DNA of 64,000 nt from positions 1,116,001 to 1,180,000 of the forward strand of contig NZ_WLYX01000001.1 of assembly GCF_009707705.1 (NCBI RefSeq), given 5' to 3'. A model generated the notes under the pieces. The model was not told the DNA's origin and made no database searches. It saw only the letters and a list, made by a program, of their open reading frames with translations. Position 1 is the stretch's first letter, and each line of letters begins with the position of its first letter. This stretch comes from Paludibacterium denitrificans (GTDB lineage: Bacteria > Pseudomonadota > Gammaproteobacteria > Burkholderiales > Chromobacteriaceae). Below are positions 1 through 10,433 of the stretch, one piece after another. The position numbers and the translations under genes were made by a program.

Positions 1-39
1 AGCAACGGCCTCGAGGATGTCTTCTTTGGTGATTGCCAT
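1..39 (-). CDS. rplL: 50S ribosomal protein L7/L12, N-terminal fragment
   Basis: Only the first 13 codons (MAITKEDILEAVA) lie in the window; the gene runs off the left edge. The start matches the acidic N-terminal dimerisation region of L7/L12. It follows rplJ by 36 bases, the usual rplJ-rplL order, so L10 and the L7/L12 dimers of the ribosomal stalk are made from one transcript. Identification rests on the short match plus context. Confidence 0.85.
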   Translation of the reverse strand, partial: MAITKEDILEAVA

Positions 40-75
40 GTGAAAATCTCCTGAATTCTATAAGAATCAAATAAG

Positions 76-569
76 TTAAGCGGCTTCGGCTTGTTTCTCT
101 GCGAGTGCGGCCGGGGCGCGGGCAAAGCCAGCCACCGGAGCCTGCATAACGTAGAGAAGCTTGGACAGCAGTTCTTCGCGGCTCGGGATGGAAGCCAGCT
201 CAGCAACCTGAGCAGCAGTCAACACCGGCCGTTATAGGAACCACCTTTGACGATGATCTTATCGTCAGCCTTGGCAAATTGATGCAGCACCTTGGCAGCA
301 GCAACCGGATCGGCGGAAATACCGTAAACGAGGGGGCCAACCATTTGGTCAGCCAGACCTTCGAATGCAGTACCAGCCACGGCGCGACGTACCAGCGTGT
401 TCTTCAGAACGCGCAGATACACACCGTTCTCACGTGCTTGCGCACGGAGTTTGGTCATGCTGCTTACCTCGATGCCCCGATATTCAGCGATTACGAGCGT
501 TTGGGCATCTACCAATTGGGCAGATACTTCGGCTACGACCGCCTTTTTATCTTCGATATTGAGACTCAA
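76..569 (-). CDS. rplJ: 50S ribosomal protein L10 (frame broken by sequence error)
   Basis: L10 anchors L7/L12 to the 50S stalk and normally represses its own operon through the leader RNA. The N-terminal 115 residues (MSLNIEDKK, then [14 protein letters not shown] and [11 protein letters not shown]) are typical. The frame is lost near 225-230 and resumes as [19 protein letters not shown], ending in EKQAEAA at 76. Joined length is about 164 residues, normal for the family. The break is a one-base shortfall that fits a miscalled GCCGGC. I regard the gene as intact in the cell. Confidence 0.93.
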
Positions 570-897
<328 letters not shown>

Positions 898-1589
898 TCA
901 AGCAACGGTGGTGGTATCGATGCGAACGCCTACACCCATGGTGCTGGATACAGCGATCTTTTTCAGGTACTGGCCCTTGGATGCAACCGGCTTGGCTTTT
1001 ACCAAAGCATCAACCAGTGCAGTCAGGTTTTCACGCAGCGCTTCGGCTTCGAAAGAAGCACGACCGATCGTGGCATGAACGATACCAGCCTTGTCAGTAC
1101 GGTACTGCACCTGACCAGCCTTGGCGTTTTTCACAGCCTCAGCCACGTTCGGGGTTACAGTACCAACTTTCGGGTTCGGCATCAGGCCACGCGGACCAAG
1201 AATCTGACCCAGTTGACCAACAACACGCATCGCATCCGGAGAAGCGATTACCACGTCGAAGTTCAGGTTACCGGCCTTGACTTCAGCAGCCGGTCGTCGA
1301 AACCGACAACATCAGCGCCAGCAGCCTTGGCAGCTTCAGCATTTGCACCTTGTGCAAATACGGCAACACGTACCGACTTGCCAGTACCACGCGGCAACAC
1401 TACGGAACCACGTACAACCTGGTCGGATTTACGCGGATCCACACCCAGATTAACAGCCACGTCAACGGACTCGTCAAACTTGGCGGTAGCAGCACCTTTT
1501 ACCAGCGCCAGAGCTTCATCCACAGCGTACAGCTTGTTGCTGTCAACCGAAGCCTTCAGCGCTTTGATACGTTTGGAAACCTTAGCCAT
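898..1589 (-). CDS. rplA: 50S ribosomal protein L1 (frame broken by sequence error)
   Basis: L1 forms the mobile stalk at the E site and is the classical translational repressor of rplK-rplA. The N-terminal part ([39 protein letters not shown]) and C-terminal part ([32 protein letters not shown]) are in different frames. The frame changes near 1263-1300, where [10 protein letters not shown] is expected. Restoring one or two bases gives about 231 residues, the normal length. The start codon is directly adjacent to the rplK stop, so the pair is likely coupled. Confidence 0.94.
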
Positions 1590-2023
1590 TTACACGCCCT
1601 CCACATCAAGACCCATGGAGCGGGCAGAACCGGCGATGGTACGTACCGCTGCATCCAGATCAGCAGCCGTCAGATCGGGCTGCTTGGTCTTGGCAATCTC
1701 TTCCAGCTGGGCACGGGTAACCTTGCCCACTTTCTGAGTATTGGCACGCGGGCTACCGCTCTTGATCCCAGCAGCCTTCTTCAACAGAATGGATGCTTAA
1801 GCGGGGTCTTCATCACAAAAGTGAAGGACTTGTCCGCATAAGCAGTAATCACAACAGGAATCGGCAGGCCCGGCTCAACACCTTGAGTCTGAGCGTTGAA
1901 CGCCTTGCAGAATTCCATGATATTCAGACCACGCTGACCAAGAGCCGGACCGATCGGGGGAGATGGGTTAGCCTTACCAGCGGGCACTTGCAGCTTGATA
2001 TAGCCGACAATTTTTTTTGCCAC
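1590..2023 (-). CDS. rplK: 50S ribosomal protein L11 (frame broken at a GCTTAAGC)
   Basis: L11 forms the GTPase-associated centre with 23S r[23 protein letters not shown] and [22 protein letters not shown] are diagnostic. The frame breaks at 1795-1802, reading GCTTAAGC. Replacing these eight bases with GCCGGC restores [13 protein letters not shown] and gives exactly 143 residues, the family length. This is one of the clearest examples of the window-wide GCCGGC miscall. It lies 105 bases downstream of nusG. Confidence 0.95.
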
Positions 2024-2128
2024 GATTAAACTCCTAAAACGGGTATAGCGCGAGCGGGCGCTCGCTTCCCAGACGAAAGCGCAATATTGTATACGCCTTC
2101 AACCACAAAGCCAAGTAGAAATAACTGC

Positions 2129-2662
2129 TTACAGTTTTTCTACCTGACTGAAATCCAGTTCTACCGGGGTATCGCGACCAAAGATCTGCACCGAGACACG
2201 CAACTTGTTGCGCTCGTAATTGACCTCATCGACACTACCGTTGAAATCATTGAACGGACCATCAATGACACGTACTTTTTCACCCACTTCGAACAGCACT
2301 TTAGGTTTCGGCTTCTCAACGCCTTCCTGAATCTGCTGCATGATGGCATCGACTTCCTTCTTGGAAATCGGCGCCGGGCGGTTGGCGGTCCCACCGACAA
2401 ATCCGGTTACCTTCGGTGTACTTTTCACCAAGTGCCAAGTATCGTCGGTCATTTCCATTTCCACCAGCACGTAGCCGGGGAAGAATTTACGCTCGGTAAT
2501 TGAACGACGGCCATTCTTGATGTCCACCACTTCTTCTACCGGCACCAGAACCTGACCGAACAAATCGGCAACTTCAGAACGGTCGATGCGCTCACGCAGC
2601 GCCTTTTGCACGCTCTTCTCAAATCCCGAATAGGCGTGAACCACATACCAGCGCTTTGCCAT
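2129..2662 (-). CDS. nusG: transcription antitermination protein NusG
   Basis: 177 residues, intact. The NGN domain ([18 protein letters not shown], then [13 protein letters not shown]) is followed by the C-terminal KOW domain near residues 125-177 ([18 protein letters not shown]). NusG binds RNA polymerase to suppress pausing and couples it to Rho or to ribosomal S10. The ATG overlaps the secE stop by one base (TAATG), indicating translational coupling. It is one of the genes here without a frame break, consistent with the absence of a GCCGGC site. Confidence 0.97.
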   Translation of the reverse strand: MAKRWYVVHAYSGFEKSVQKALRERIDRSEVADLFGQVLVPVEEVVDIKNGRRSITERKFFPGYVLVEMEMTDDTWHLVKSTPKVTGFVGGTANRPAPISKKEVDAIMQQIQEGVEKPKPKVLFEVGEKVRVIDGPFNDFNGSVDEVNYERNKLRVSVQIFGRDTPVELDFSQVEKL

Positions 2663-3019
2663 TATCTACCTCGACCGAGAATCACATCATAAAACAACCA
2701 GGAGAGACTCGAATCTACGCCCCACATGAACAGGGCCAAGACGAAGACAAACACAAAGACCATACCGGTCATCTGCAACGCCTCTTTCCGGTTGGCCAAA
2801 CCACTTTGCGAGCTTCCGCCACTGACTCGTGCGCATAACCCACAAACGACTTGCCGGGCACGGACAGCCATACCACGCCAGCAGCCAAGGCCACTGAAAC
2901 GATAAAGGCCAACGCGCGCAGCAACCCTTGCGTATCGGGAATCAGGTAAAAACCGACGATGCTTAAGCCACCACGATAAGGCCAGCCAGAGCCAGCTTGA
3001 TTTTGTCTTGCAATTCCAT
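2662..3019 (-). CDS. secE: preprotein translocase subunit SecE (two frame breaks)
   Basis: SecE is the essential membrane subunit that clamps SecY. Translation from 3019 gives [18 protein letters not shown], breaks at GCTTAAGC (2961-2968), resumes as [19 protein letters not shown] and [20 protein letters not shown], loses one C near 2795 in the VVWPTRKEAL motif, then runs [15 protein letters not shown] to the stop. The repaired protein has about 118 residues and three membrane segments, the long proteobacterial form. Replacing GCTTAAGC by GCCGGC restores VVAGIVGF. It lies between tRNA-Trp and nusG. Confidence 0.93.
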
Positions 3020-3084
3020 GCGGGATATTCTCAGCGCGTATGCGACAAAGACCAACCGGCGCTTGCGCGCCGGTTAGTCTTACT

Positions 3085-3160
3085 TGGCAGGCCGGGAGGG
3101 TCTCGAACCCCCAACCCTCGGTTTTGGAGACCGATACTCTACCAATTGAGCTACTGGCCT
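3085..3160 (-). tRNA. tRNA-Trp(CCA)
   Basis: Minus-strand cloverleaf with acceptor AGGCCAG against CCGGCCT (G-U at the end), anticodon loop TCTCCAAAA carrying CCA, T arm GGGGGTTCGAGACCCTC and an encoded CCA tail. It sits between tuf and secE, its standard place in betaproteobacteria and gammaproteobacteria. Confidence 0.96.
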
Positions 3161-3175
3161 ATAACCGATTATCGA

Positions 3176-4366
3176 TTACTCGATGATCTTAGCAACAACA
3201 CCGGCACCAACGGTACGGCCACCTTCGCGAATTGCGAAGCGCAGACCTTCTTCCATGGCGATCGGGGCAATCAGTTCTACGGTGATGGCTACGTTGTCAC
3301 CCGGCATTACCATTTCCACGCCTTCGGCCAGCGATACGGCACCGGTCACGTCCGTGGTACGGAAGTAGAACTGCGGGCGGTAGTTGGCGAAGAACGGGGT
3401 GTGACGACCGCCTTCATCTTTGGACAGAACGTAAACTTCGGCACCGAACTTGGTGTGCGGGGTGATGGAACCCGGCTTGGCCAGTACTTGACCACGTTCT
3501 ACGTCTTCACGCTTGGTACCACGCAGCAGTACGCCTACGTTGTCACCGGCTTGACCTTGATCCAGCAGTTTGCGGAACATTTCCACGCCCGTGCAGGTGG
3601 TCTTGCTGGTCGGCTTGATACCAACGATTTCGATTTCTTCACCGACTTTTACTACGCCGCGTTCTACACGACCGGTCACTACGGTACCGCGACCAGAGAT
3701 GGAGAATACGTCTTCGATCGGCAGCAGGAACGGCTTGTCGATGGCACGTTCCGGGGTCGGGATGTAGGAATCCAGAGCATCAGCCAGACGGAAGATGGCC
3801 GGTTCGCCGATGTCGGATTGGTCGCCTTCCAGCGCTTTCAGGGCAGAACCCTTGATCAGCGGCAGGTCGTCGCCCGGGAAGTCGTAGGAAGACAACAGAT
3901 CGCGGACTTCCATTTCCACCAGTTCCAGCAGCTCTTCGTCATCAACCATGTCGCACTTGTTCAGGAACACGATGATGTACGGTACGCCAACCTGGCGAGC
4001 CAGCAGGATGTGTTCGCGGGTTTGCGGCATCGGGCCGTCAGCAGCGGACACTACCAAGATAGCGCCGTCCATCTGGGCAGCACCGGTAATCATGTTCTTA
4101 ACGTAGTCGGCGTGACCCGGGCAGTCTACGTGAGCGTAGTGGCGGGTTTCGGTTTCGTATTCTACGTGAGCGGTATTAATGGTAATACCACGAGCCTTTT
4201 CTTCCGGCGCGCTGTCGATCTGGGAGTAATCTTTGGCTTCGCCACCGAATTTCTTCGACAGAATGGTGGTGATTGCAGCGGTCAGCGTGGTTTTACCATG
4301 GTCAACGTGACCGATGGTGCCGACGTTTACGTGCGGTTTTGTCCGCTCGAACTTTTCCTTAGCCAT
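3176..4366 (-). CDS. tuf: elongation factor Tu
   Basis: EF-Tu delivers aminoacyl-tRNA to the ribosomal A site. From the ATG at 4366 the product is [20 protein letters not shown] and so on, 396 residues and intact. The G domain has GHVDHGKT (P loop), [10 protein letters not shown] (G3) and NKCDMVDD (G4), followed by domains II and III ending AGVVAKIIE. The longer frame upstream to 4447 runs through tRNA-Thr and is not coding. It is transcribed with the flanking tRNAs. A second tuf copy elsewhere is usual in Neisseriales. Confidence 0.98.
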   Translation of the reverse strand: MAKEKFERTKPHVNVGTIGHVDHGKTTLTAAITTILSKKFGGEAKDYSQIDSAPEEKARGITINTAHVEYETETRHYAHVDCPGHADYVKNMITGAAQMDGAILVVSAADGPMPQTREHILLARQVGVPYIIVFLNKCDMVDDEELLELVEMEVRDLLSSYDFPGDDLPLIKGSALKALEGDQSDIGEPAIFRLADALDSYIPTPERAIDKPFLLPIEDVFSISGRGTVVTGRVERGVVKVGEEIEIVGIKPTSKTTCTGVEMFRKLLDQGQAGDNVGVLLRGTKREDVERGQVLAKPGSITPHTKFGAEVYVLSKDEGGRHTPFFANYRPQFYFRTTDVTGAVSLAEGVEMVMPGDNVAITVELIAPIAMEEGLRFAIREGGRTVGAGVVAKIIE

Positions 4367-4402
4367 GGCAAATTTCCTGAAATCCGAAATAAAAGTAAGC
4401 GA

Positions 4403-4477
<75 letters not shown>

Positions 4478-4497
4478 CCTAAACTGGCAAAAACGCT

Positions 4498-4571
4498 TGG
4501 AGCGGGTGAAGGGAATCGAACCCTCATCGTAAGCTTGGAAGGCTTCTGCTCTACCATTGAGCTACACCCGC
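4498..4571 (-). tRNA. tRNA-Gly(TCC)
   Basis: Acceptor GCGGGTG pairs with CACCCGC on the minus strand, the anticodon loop contains TTCCAAG with TCC, the T arm is GAGGGTTCGATTCCCTT, and CCA is encoded. It is the second member of the Tyr-Gly-Thr-tuf transcript. Confidence 0.96.
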
Positions 4572-4627
4572 CCATCACGACCACGGACGACCTAAACATC
4601 ACGCCGCCAAGACGCCTAAAAGTATTC

Positions 4628-4712
4628 TGGTGGAGGGAGAAGGATTCGAACCTTCGAAGGCAGAGCCGTCAGATTTACAGTCTGATCCCTTTGACCGCTC
4701 GGGAATCCCTCC
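4628..4712 (-). tRNA. tRNA-Tyr(GTA)
   Basis: 85-nt class II tRNA with a long variable arm. Acceptor GGAGGGA pairs with TCCCTCC, the anticodon loop CTGTAAA carries GTA, and CCA is encoded. It is the first gene of the tRNA-tuf transcript, directly behind the promoter-like sequence at 4729-4755. Confidence 0.97.
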
Positions 4713-4728
4713 TGAAAGAGACCCGAAT

Positions 4729-4755
4729 ATTATAGAAGCCCCCCAACTCCGTCAA
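4729..4755 (-). promoter_or_regulatory. promoter of the tRNA-Tyr-Gly-Thr-tuf operon
   Basis: On the minus strand TTGACG (4755-4750) is followed after 15 bases by a perfect TATAAT (4734-4729), about 17 bases before tRNA-Tyr. The spacer is two bases short of ideal and contains a run of six G, a place where long-read data often lose bases. Both boxes are strong, as expected for a translation operon. Confidence 0.7.
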
Positions 4756-4794
4756 CACTTTCTGCTAAAAAATTTCAGTTTTTTCATTAGCGCC

Positions 4795-4841
4795 AAAACC
4801 AACGCCCCGTCGGCACGAGGCTCTGACGGGGCGTTGGTTTT
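4795..4841 (-). terminator. intrinsic terminator after the ferredoxin gene
   Basis: A perfect 17-bp inverted repeat (4795-4811 with 4825-4841, core ACGCCCCGTC) with a 13-base loop and A/T-rich ends. It lies 23 bases past the stop of the ferredoxin gene and could work in both directions. It separates ferredoxin from the tRNA-tuf promoter. Confidence 0.85.
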
Positions 4842-4863
4842 ATACATCAATGACTTAGCCGAA

Positions 4864-5133
<270 letters not shown>

Positions 5134-5191
5134 TCACAGTATGGATTCTGGCATTCGCCCGGTGGGGTCGCAAGTCCACCCCGTTATATTG

Positions 5192-5778
5192 TTATGCTGG
5201 CTGCTCGCCCGTCGGTGGCAACGCTTGATCTGGTTCGCCGGGCGTCAACAAGCCGTAGCGCACCACTCCGGCCTTGTCGTGCCGTAACACATCCCAGCCA
5301 GAAATCGGCAGGCCAATGACGGGTCTCTATATATAGATAACCGTTTTCGGCCAACCGGGTTTTGATCAAGGGCAGAACTTGCTCAAGCAAGTTGGAATCG
5401 TAGGGCGGATCAAGGAAGATCACGTCGAACGTTTCGCGGCTACTCTTTAGATACATCAGCGCATCCATCGGCACGATGTCAATGTGGTTGGCGCCCAGCA
5501 CTTGCCGATTGGCTTTGAGCGCTTCTTGCACGGCTCGTGATTTTTCCACCATCACCACCCGGCGTGCCTGACGCGAGGCCGCTTCAAAGCCGAGTGCACC
5601 GCCTTTAAGCAAACAGGTCGAGGCAGGTTTTGCCGTTCAGTTGCTGCCCCAACCAGTTAAACAGGGTTTCGCGCACCCGGTCCGGCGTTGGGCGCAGCCC
5701 TTCGGAATCAGGGAACGGCAAGGTGCGGCGACGGTAGTCACCACCGATGATGCGGATCTTGTTACGGGTCTGGCTCAT
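5192..5778 (-). CDS. rsmD: 16S rRNA (guanine966-N2)-methyltransferase RsmD (frame errors)
   Basis: RsmD methylates G966 of 16S rRNA. From 5778 the product reads MSQTRNKIRIIGGDYRRR, PTPDRVRETLFNWL and CLDLFAG; the frame breaks near 5605-5612 (GCTTAAAG where GCCGGC is expected in the FAGSGALGFEA SAM-binding loop), then continues through the catalytic FLDPPYDSN. A second break near 5305 in FAGWDVLRHDK precedes the end TGEQPA. Repaired length is about 195 residues, normal. It contains one copy of the repeated word TTCGGCCAACC at 5346. Confidence 0.9.
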
Positions 5779-5797
5779 GGGTAACGGCTAAAAAAAC

Positions 5798-5836
5798 AAG
5801 GCGCAGAGTTTACCCCGTTACGGAGTTCTGCGCCTT
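5798..5836 (-). terminator. terminator after the M16 peptidase pair
   Basis: Inverted repeat of AAGGCGCAGA (5798-5807) and TCTGCGCCTT (5827-5836), followed in the minus direction by a run of seven T. It lies 20 bases beyond the stop of the M16 gene ending at 5857 and before rsmD. Confidence 0.8.
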
Positions 5837-5856
5837 ATGTTGTTGCAATCAGGGGC

Positions 5857-7184
5857 TTACTGTGTGGCGCCCACCACGACGGTATGCAGCGCCGCCGGAT
5901 TGACACGCCGCTGCCGGGCTTCGTGCACTTGCTGCACGGTGACACTTTTGACCTGGCGAACGTAATCATCCAGATAGGTTAATGGCAGCTGATATTGGCC
6001 GATCAAGGCCAGATAGCTTAGCAGCTTGCGGTTGCTATCAAAACGTAGCGGGAAACTACCAATGATATTGGCCTTGGCCTGTTCCAGCTCTGCCGCCGTC
6101 GGGCCATCCTGCACATAGTGTTGCAGTGTTTGCCGCACCACCTGCAACGCCTGAGCGGCCTGTTCGTTGCGCGTCGACAGGCTGATGGTAAACGGCCCGG
6201 CCTGCTGCAACGGCTCAAACTCGCTGCTGACGCCATAGGTCAGCCCGCGCTGATCACGCACCTCCTTCATCAGGCGCGAATCAAACCCGCCACCACCCAG
6301 AATGTAGTTGCCGACCACCAGCGGGAAATAATCCGGATCATCACGCTTGAGCACCGCCATGCCGACAGCGATGTGGGTCTGACTACCGGCATGACGCAGG
6401 TGTAGTTCTTTTTCGGTTTGCGCCAACGGCACGGCCGGTATGGCTTGTGGCGCACGACCATTGGCTTAAACAGGCCAGCCAGCAGTTGTTCGGCCAACCT
6501 TTGCGCCTGTTCACGGCTGACATCGCCCACGATCGACACCACAGCACGCTGCGGCTGGTAGTGCTGACGCCAGAAAGTGACCAGATCAGCCCGGCTGATG
6601 GACTGCAAACTGGTTTCGCTCAAGCGGGCATCGTTGCCATAAGGATGGGTAGGATACACCAGCCGCGACAGCGTGCGCTCGGCCAGAAACTCGGCCTTGG
6701 TTTCCTGCTGTTTGAGCATTTCGATGCTGCGCTGCTTCTCGCGCTGCAGGACGGCAGTCGGAAATGTTGGTGTGCTGAGCATTTCGGCGGCCACCGCCAG
6801 CGCCGGTTGCAGCAGCGCCGGTTCGGTCAAGCTGCGCAAGCGCAAACCGGCGGATTCGTCCTGAGCATAGGTGCTGAACTGCGCGCCGAGATCGGCCAAC
6901 TGGCCGCGCAATTGTTCCTCATCATGCCGCCGTGTACCGGCATCCAGCAGATCGGCCGTCAGTTCACTGACGCCCGGCTTGGCCAGTGTATCGCGGCGCG
7001 TACCGGCATCGAAATCGACCTGCACATCCACCATCGGGTTGGCATGGGATTCGACAAACATCACGGTCGCTCCTTGTGCCGTTTGCCAACGCTGCAACGC
7101 CACCGCTGCCTGAGTAACGCCGGATACGCACAGCAACAACAGCAGGCCGCCCAGCGACCAACGACCAGAAAACTTAACGCACAT
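5857..7184 (-). CDS. M16 family peptidase-like protein, non-catalytic partner (one frame break)
   Basis: A signal peptide (MCVKFSGRWSLGGLLLLLCV) precedes an M16 fold of about 440 residues. The zinc motif HxxEH is absent: the matching place reads GVSELTADLLDAG. The C-terminal half keeps the RDQRGLTYGVSS substrate-binding R/Y region. Paired M16 genes with one catalytic and one inactive subunit are known for mitochondrial processing peptidase relatives. The frame breaks near 6460-6467 (GTTTAAGC for GCCGGC), restoring GLPANGRAPQA. The start overlaps the upstream catalytic gene by 11 bases. Confidence 0.88.
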
Positions 7185-8538
7185 AACTATCGCCCTTGAG
7201 AGCCGCGCCCTGCGACAAGGTGGTGGGTTGAGGATCGAGCGTGACCACGGTGAGCGAGTCGTCGATCAATTGCCGCGCCGCTTGCTGCACTTCGCGCGAG
7301 CTGACCTTGGCCAGATTGGCATCCATCACCGCATCATCGCGCCGGAAAACCCCAGCGACTCGAGCGAGCCGATCTGCATCGCCTGCGCAAACATCGAGTC
7401 CTGCTCATACACTTTGTCCGCCTGCAACTGACGTCGCACGCGCTGCAGCTCCTCGGCACTGACACCATCACGGGCAATCCGTGCGATTTCCGGCGAATGG
7501 CAGTCTCCAGCTGACGGACGGTCTTGCCCTGCCTTAAGCGCCGCCGAAATCACAAACAGCGCGCCGCCACGACTGAGCGGGCTATAGTTGGCCGAAACCG
7601 CCTGCGCCACCTGTTGTTCGCGTACCAGCACACGCGACAAGCGTGACGCTTCCTGACCATCGAGAATCGCCGCCAGCATGGTATAGGCGTACGGTAGCGG
7701 CTCATTCACCTGCTGCAAGCGAGGCGCTTTCCACGCCATGGCCAGATACGGCAAACGCGATGGTGCCTTGACGCGCAGCCGACGTTCGCCGGTTTGTGTC
7801 GGCTCTTGTTGCGGACGGCGTTCTGGCACGGCCACCTTGGGCAAGGCGCCAAACTGGCGGCGCGCCTCGGCAATCACCGCCTGCGGATCGACATCGCCCA
7901 CCACCACCAGCGTGGCGTTATTCGGCGCGTACCAGTGGCGGTACCACTGGCGCAAGTCATCCGGCTGCATGTGCTGCAGATCATCCATCCAGCCGATGAC
8001 CGGATAACGCACCGGGTCGGCAACAAAGGCCGAGGCATATAAGGATTCCATCAATACCCCGGTAGGCTGGTCATCTGTACGCCAGCGCCGCTCCTCCTTG
8101 ACCACCTCCAGCTCGCTCTTGAAGGCATCATTGGCAAAGTTGAGATGCGCCATGCGATCCGCCTCCAGCTTCAGTGCCAGCGGTAGGGAACCGGCGGCCA
8201 GTTGCTGGAAGTACACGGTGTAATCACGGCTGGTAAACGCGTTGTCCTTGCCACCCGCCTGCGCGATCAGGCGCGAGAATTCGCCCCGCTTGCACCTGTG
8301 CGGTGCCCTTGAACATCATGTGTTCCAGCAGGTGCGACAAACCGGTACGGCCATTGACCTCGTCCACGCTGCCGACCCGGTACCACAACTGCGAAACAGC
8401 CACAGGCACACGGCTATCCTGCTTGACGATAACCTTCATGCCATTGTCCAGCACGGCCTCCATCGGCTGCGCCCAAAGGTTGGCCGAAAGTGGCAGAAAC
8501 AGCATGCCAAGCACCTTTGCCACAGTCTTTAACACCAT
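7174..8538 (-). CDS. M16 family zinc metallopeptidase, catalytic subunit (several frame breaks)
   Basis: After a signal peptide (MVLKTVAKVLGMLFLPLSAN) comes the inverted zinc motif HLLEHMMFKG (HxxEH) near residue 70 with the downstream glutamate in ELEVVKEERRWRTDD. The R/Y region is degenerate. Breaks near 8280 (QAGEFSRLIAQAGG expected), 7505-7545 and 7345 are each repaired by a GCCGGC or single-base correction. The periplasmic protease probably pairs with the overlapping downstream M16 gene. I chose the ATG at 8538 because it gives a clean signal peptide. It is divergent from ftsY. Confidence 0.9.
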
Positions 8539-8607
8539 CGATTCTGTCCTGTTGGAGATTTGAGGATACAATTTGGTCATTTAATGTTCTGTTGACCACG
8601 CCTACGC

Positions 8608-9701
8608 ATGTTTAGTTTCTTCAAGAAAAAGACTCAACCGACGGAAACCCCGACGGTGGAAGCCCGCCAGGACGACTCCGCGGCCATCAACCCCTCCGCC
8701 GAGAGCGCGCCGCTGACGCCGCCGGAAACCAGCACGCCCCCCGCCACGGCCAGCCACAGCGTCGCCGCCACTGAAGCGCCGCCCGCCAAGAAAGCCAGCT
8801 GGACCGAACGCCTCAAGGCGGGCCTAGCCAAAACCCGCGACAAACTGGGTAAATCGCTGGCCGGGCTGTTTGGTGGTGGCAAGATTGACGAAGATCTGTA
8901 CGAAGAGCTGGAAACCGTACTGCTCACCGCCGACATGGGTGTAGACGCCACCGTACACCTGCTCAAGGATGTGCGCGAGCGCGTTTCGCTCAAAGGCCTG
9001 AAAGATGCCTCCGAACTCAAGGGTGCGCTGAAGGATTCGCTCAGCGAACTGATCTCGCCACTGGAAAAACCGCTGGACATCTCCGGCAAGCGTCCGTTTG
9101 TCATCATGATGGCGGGCGTCAACGGCGCTTAAGCAAGACCACCAGCATCGGCAAACTGGCCAAATATTTCCAAAGCCGGGGTAAATCGGTACTGCTGGCG
9201 GCTGGAGATACCTTCCGCGCGGCGGCACGTGAACAGCTGATCGCCCGGGGCGAGCGCAACAACGTTACCGTCATCGCCCAGCAGGGCGGCGATTCGGCCG
9301 CCGTGTGTTATGACGCCATTCAGGCCGCCATCGCCCGCGATATCGACATCGTACTGGCCGACACCGCCGGTCGTCTGCCCACCCAGTTGCACCTGATGGA
9401 AGAAATCAAGAAGGTGAAACGGGTGATCCAGAAAGCGTTGCCGGAAGCACCGCATGAAGTGGTGCTGGTGCTGGATGCCAACATTGGCCAGAACGCCATC
9501 AATCAGGTAAAAGTGTTTGATGACGCCCTCGGCCTGACCGGCCTGATCCTCACCAAGCTGGACGGCACCGCCAAGGGCGGCGTGATTGCCGCCATCGCCA
9601 AACAACGGCCGGTACCGTTGCGCTTTATCGGCGTGGGCGAAGGCATCGACGACCTGCGGCCGTTCAACGCCAACGACTATATCGACGCCCTGTTCGACTA
9701 A
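8608..9701 (+). CDS. ftsY: signal recognition particle receptor FtsY (one frame break)
   Basis: FtsY docks SRP-ribosome complexes at SecYEG. An acidic, proline-rich A domain (residues 1-60, MFSFFKKKTQPTE) precedes the N domain (WTERLKAGLAKTRDKLGKSL) and the G domain with GVNG[VG]KTT (P loop), DTAGR (G3) and TKLDGTAKGG (G4 and closing loop). The frame breaks at 9127-9134, exactly in the P loop, where GCTTAAGC stands for the expected GVGKT coding. About 364 residues when repaired. First gene of ftsY-ftsE-ftsX-rpoH. Confidence 0.96.
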
Positions 9702-9707
9702 CCGCAC

Positions 9708-9741
9708 CGGGTTGGCCGCAGCTTTTCGGCCAACCCGTTTT
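9708..9741 (+). terminator. terminator built from an inverted pair of the repeated word
   Basis: CGGGTTGGCCG (9708-9718) and CGGCCAACCCG (9727-9737) form an 11-bp stem with an eight-base loop, followed by TTTT. It lies six bases after the ftsY stop. The right arm is a copy of the over-represented TTCGGCCAAC word. Pairs of uptake words used as terminators are well known in Neisseria. Confidence 0.8.
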
Positions 9742-9774
9742 ACTCGCTGAGACACTCCACGGGACACCCACGGC

Positions 9775-10433
9775 ATGATCCAGTTTGATCAGGTAACCAA
9801 ACGCTATCCGGGCGGCAATGAAGCGCTGAAAAACCTGTCATTTAGCATTGAAACCGGCGAAATGGTGTTTCTGGCTTAAGCCACTCCGGAGTTAAGCAAG
9901 TCCACGCTGCTCAAGCTGTTGGCTTAGGCATCGAACGCGCCAGCAGCGGCAGCGTTATCGTCAACGGGCACAACCTGTCCAAACTGCGCGCCAGCCAGAT
10001 CCCGTACGTACGCCAGCATATCGGCATGGTGTTTCAGGACCACAAGATCCTGTTTGACCGCAACGTGTTCGATAACGTCATGCTGCCGCTCGACATCATC
10101 GGCTTCGACCGCCGCGATGCCGCCAAGCGGGTGCGGGCCGCGCTCGACAAGGTTGGACTGCTGACCAAGGAAAAGACCATGCCGGTACGGCTATCCGGTG
10201 GCGAACAGCAACGCCTGTGCATTGCCCGCGCCGTGGTCCACCGCCCCAGCCTGCTGTTGGCCGACGAGCCTTCGGCCAACCTCGACCGGGCCTACGCGCT
10301 CGACATCATGGAACTGTTCAAATCCTTCCATCAGGTAGGCGTCACCGTGCTGATTTCCGCGCATGATGAAACCCTGATGGAAGACTACGGCCGCCGCATC
10401 ATCCGGTTGAAGGAAGGACAATTCGCCGCATGA
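9775..10433 (+). CDS. ftsE: cell division ATP-binding protein FtsE (three frame breaks)
   Basis: FtsE is the ATPase of the FtsEX complex that regulates septal murein hydrolases. Translation begins MIQFDQVTKRYPGGNEALKN. The Walker A segment is garbled at three nearby places: GCTTAAGC 9874-9881, GTTAAGC 9891-9897 and GCTTAGGC 9922-9929. Reading each as GCCGGC yields FLAGHSGAGKSTLLKLLAGI, a perfect Walker A. The ABC signature RLSGGEQQR and Walker B LLADEPSANLD are intact. About 218 residues. Overlaps ftsX by four bases (ATGA). Confidence 0.95.

Noticed and set aside
10271-10281. TTCGGCCAACC in ftsE as uptake word
   Set aside because: It codes the conserved Walker B SANLD segment and may be explained by protein constraint alone; it should not weigh in the enrichment argument.
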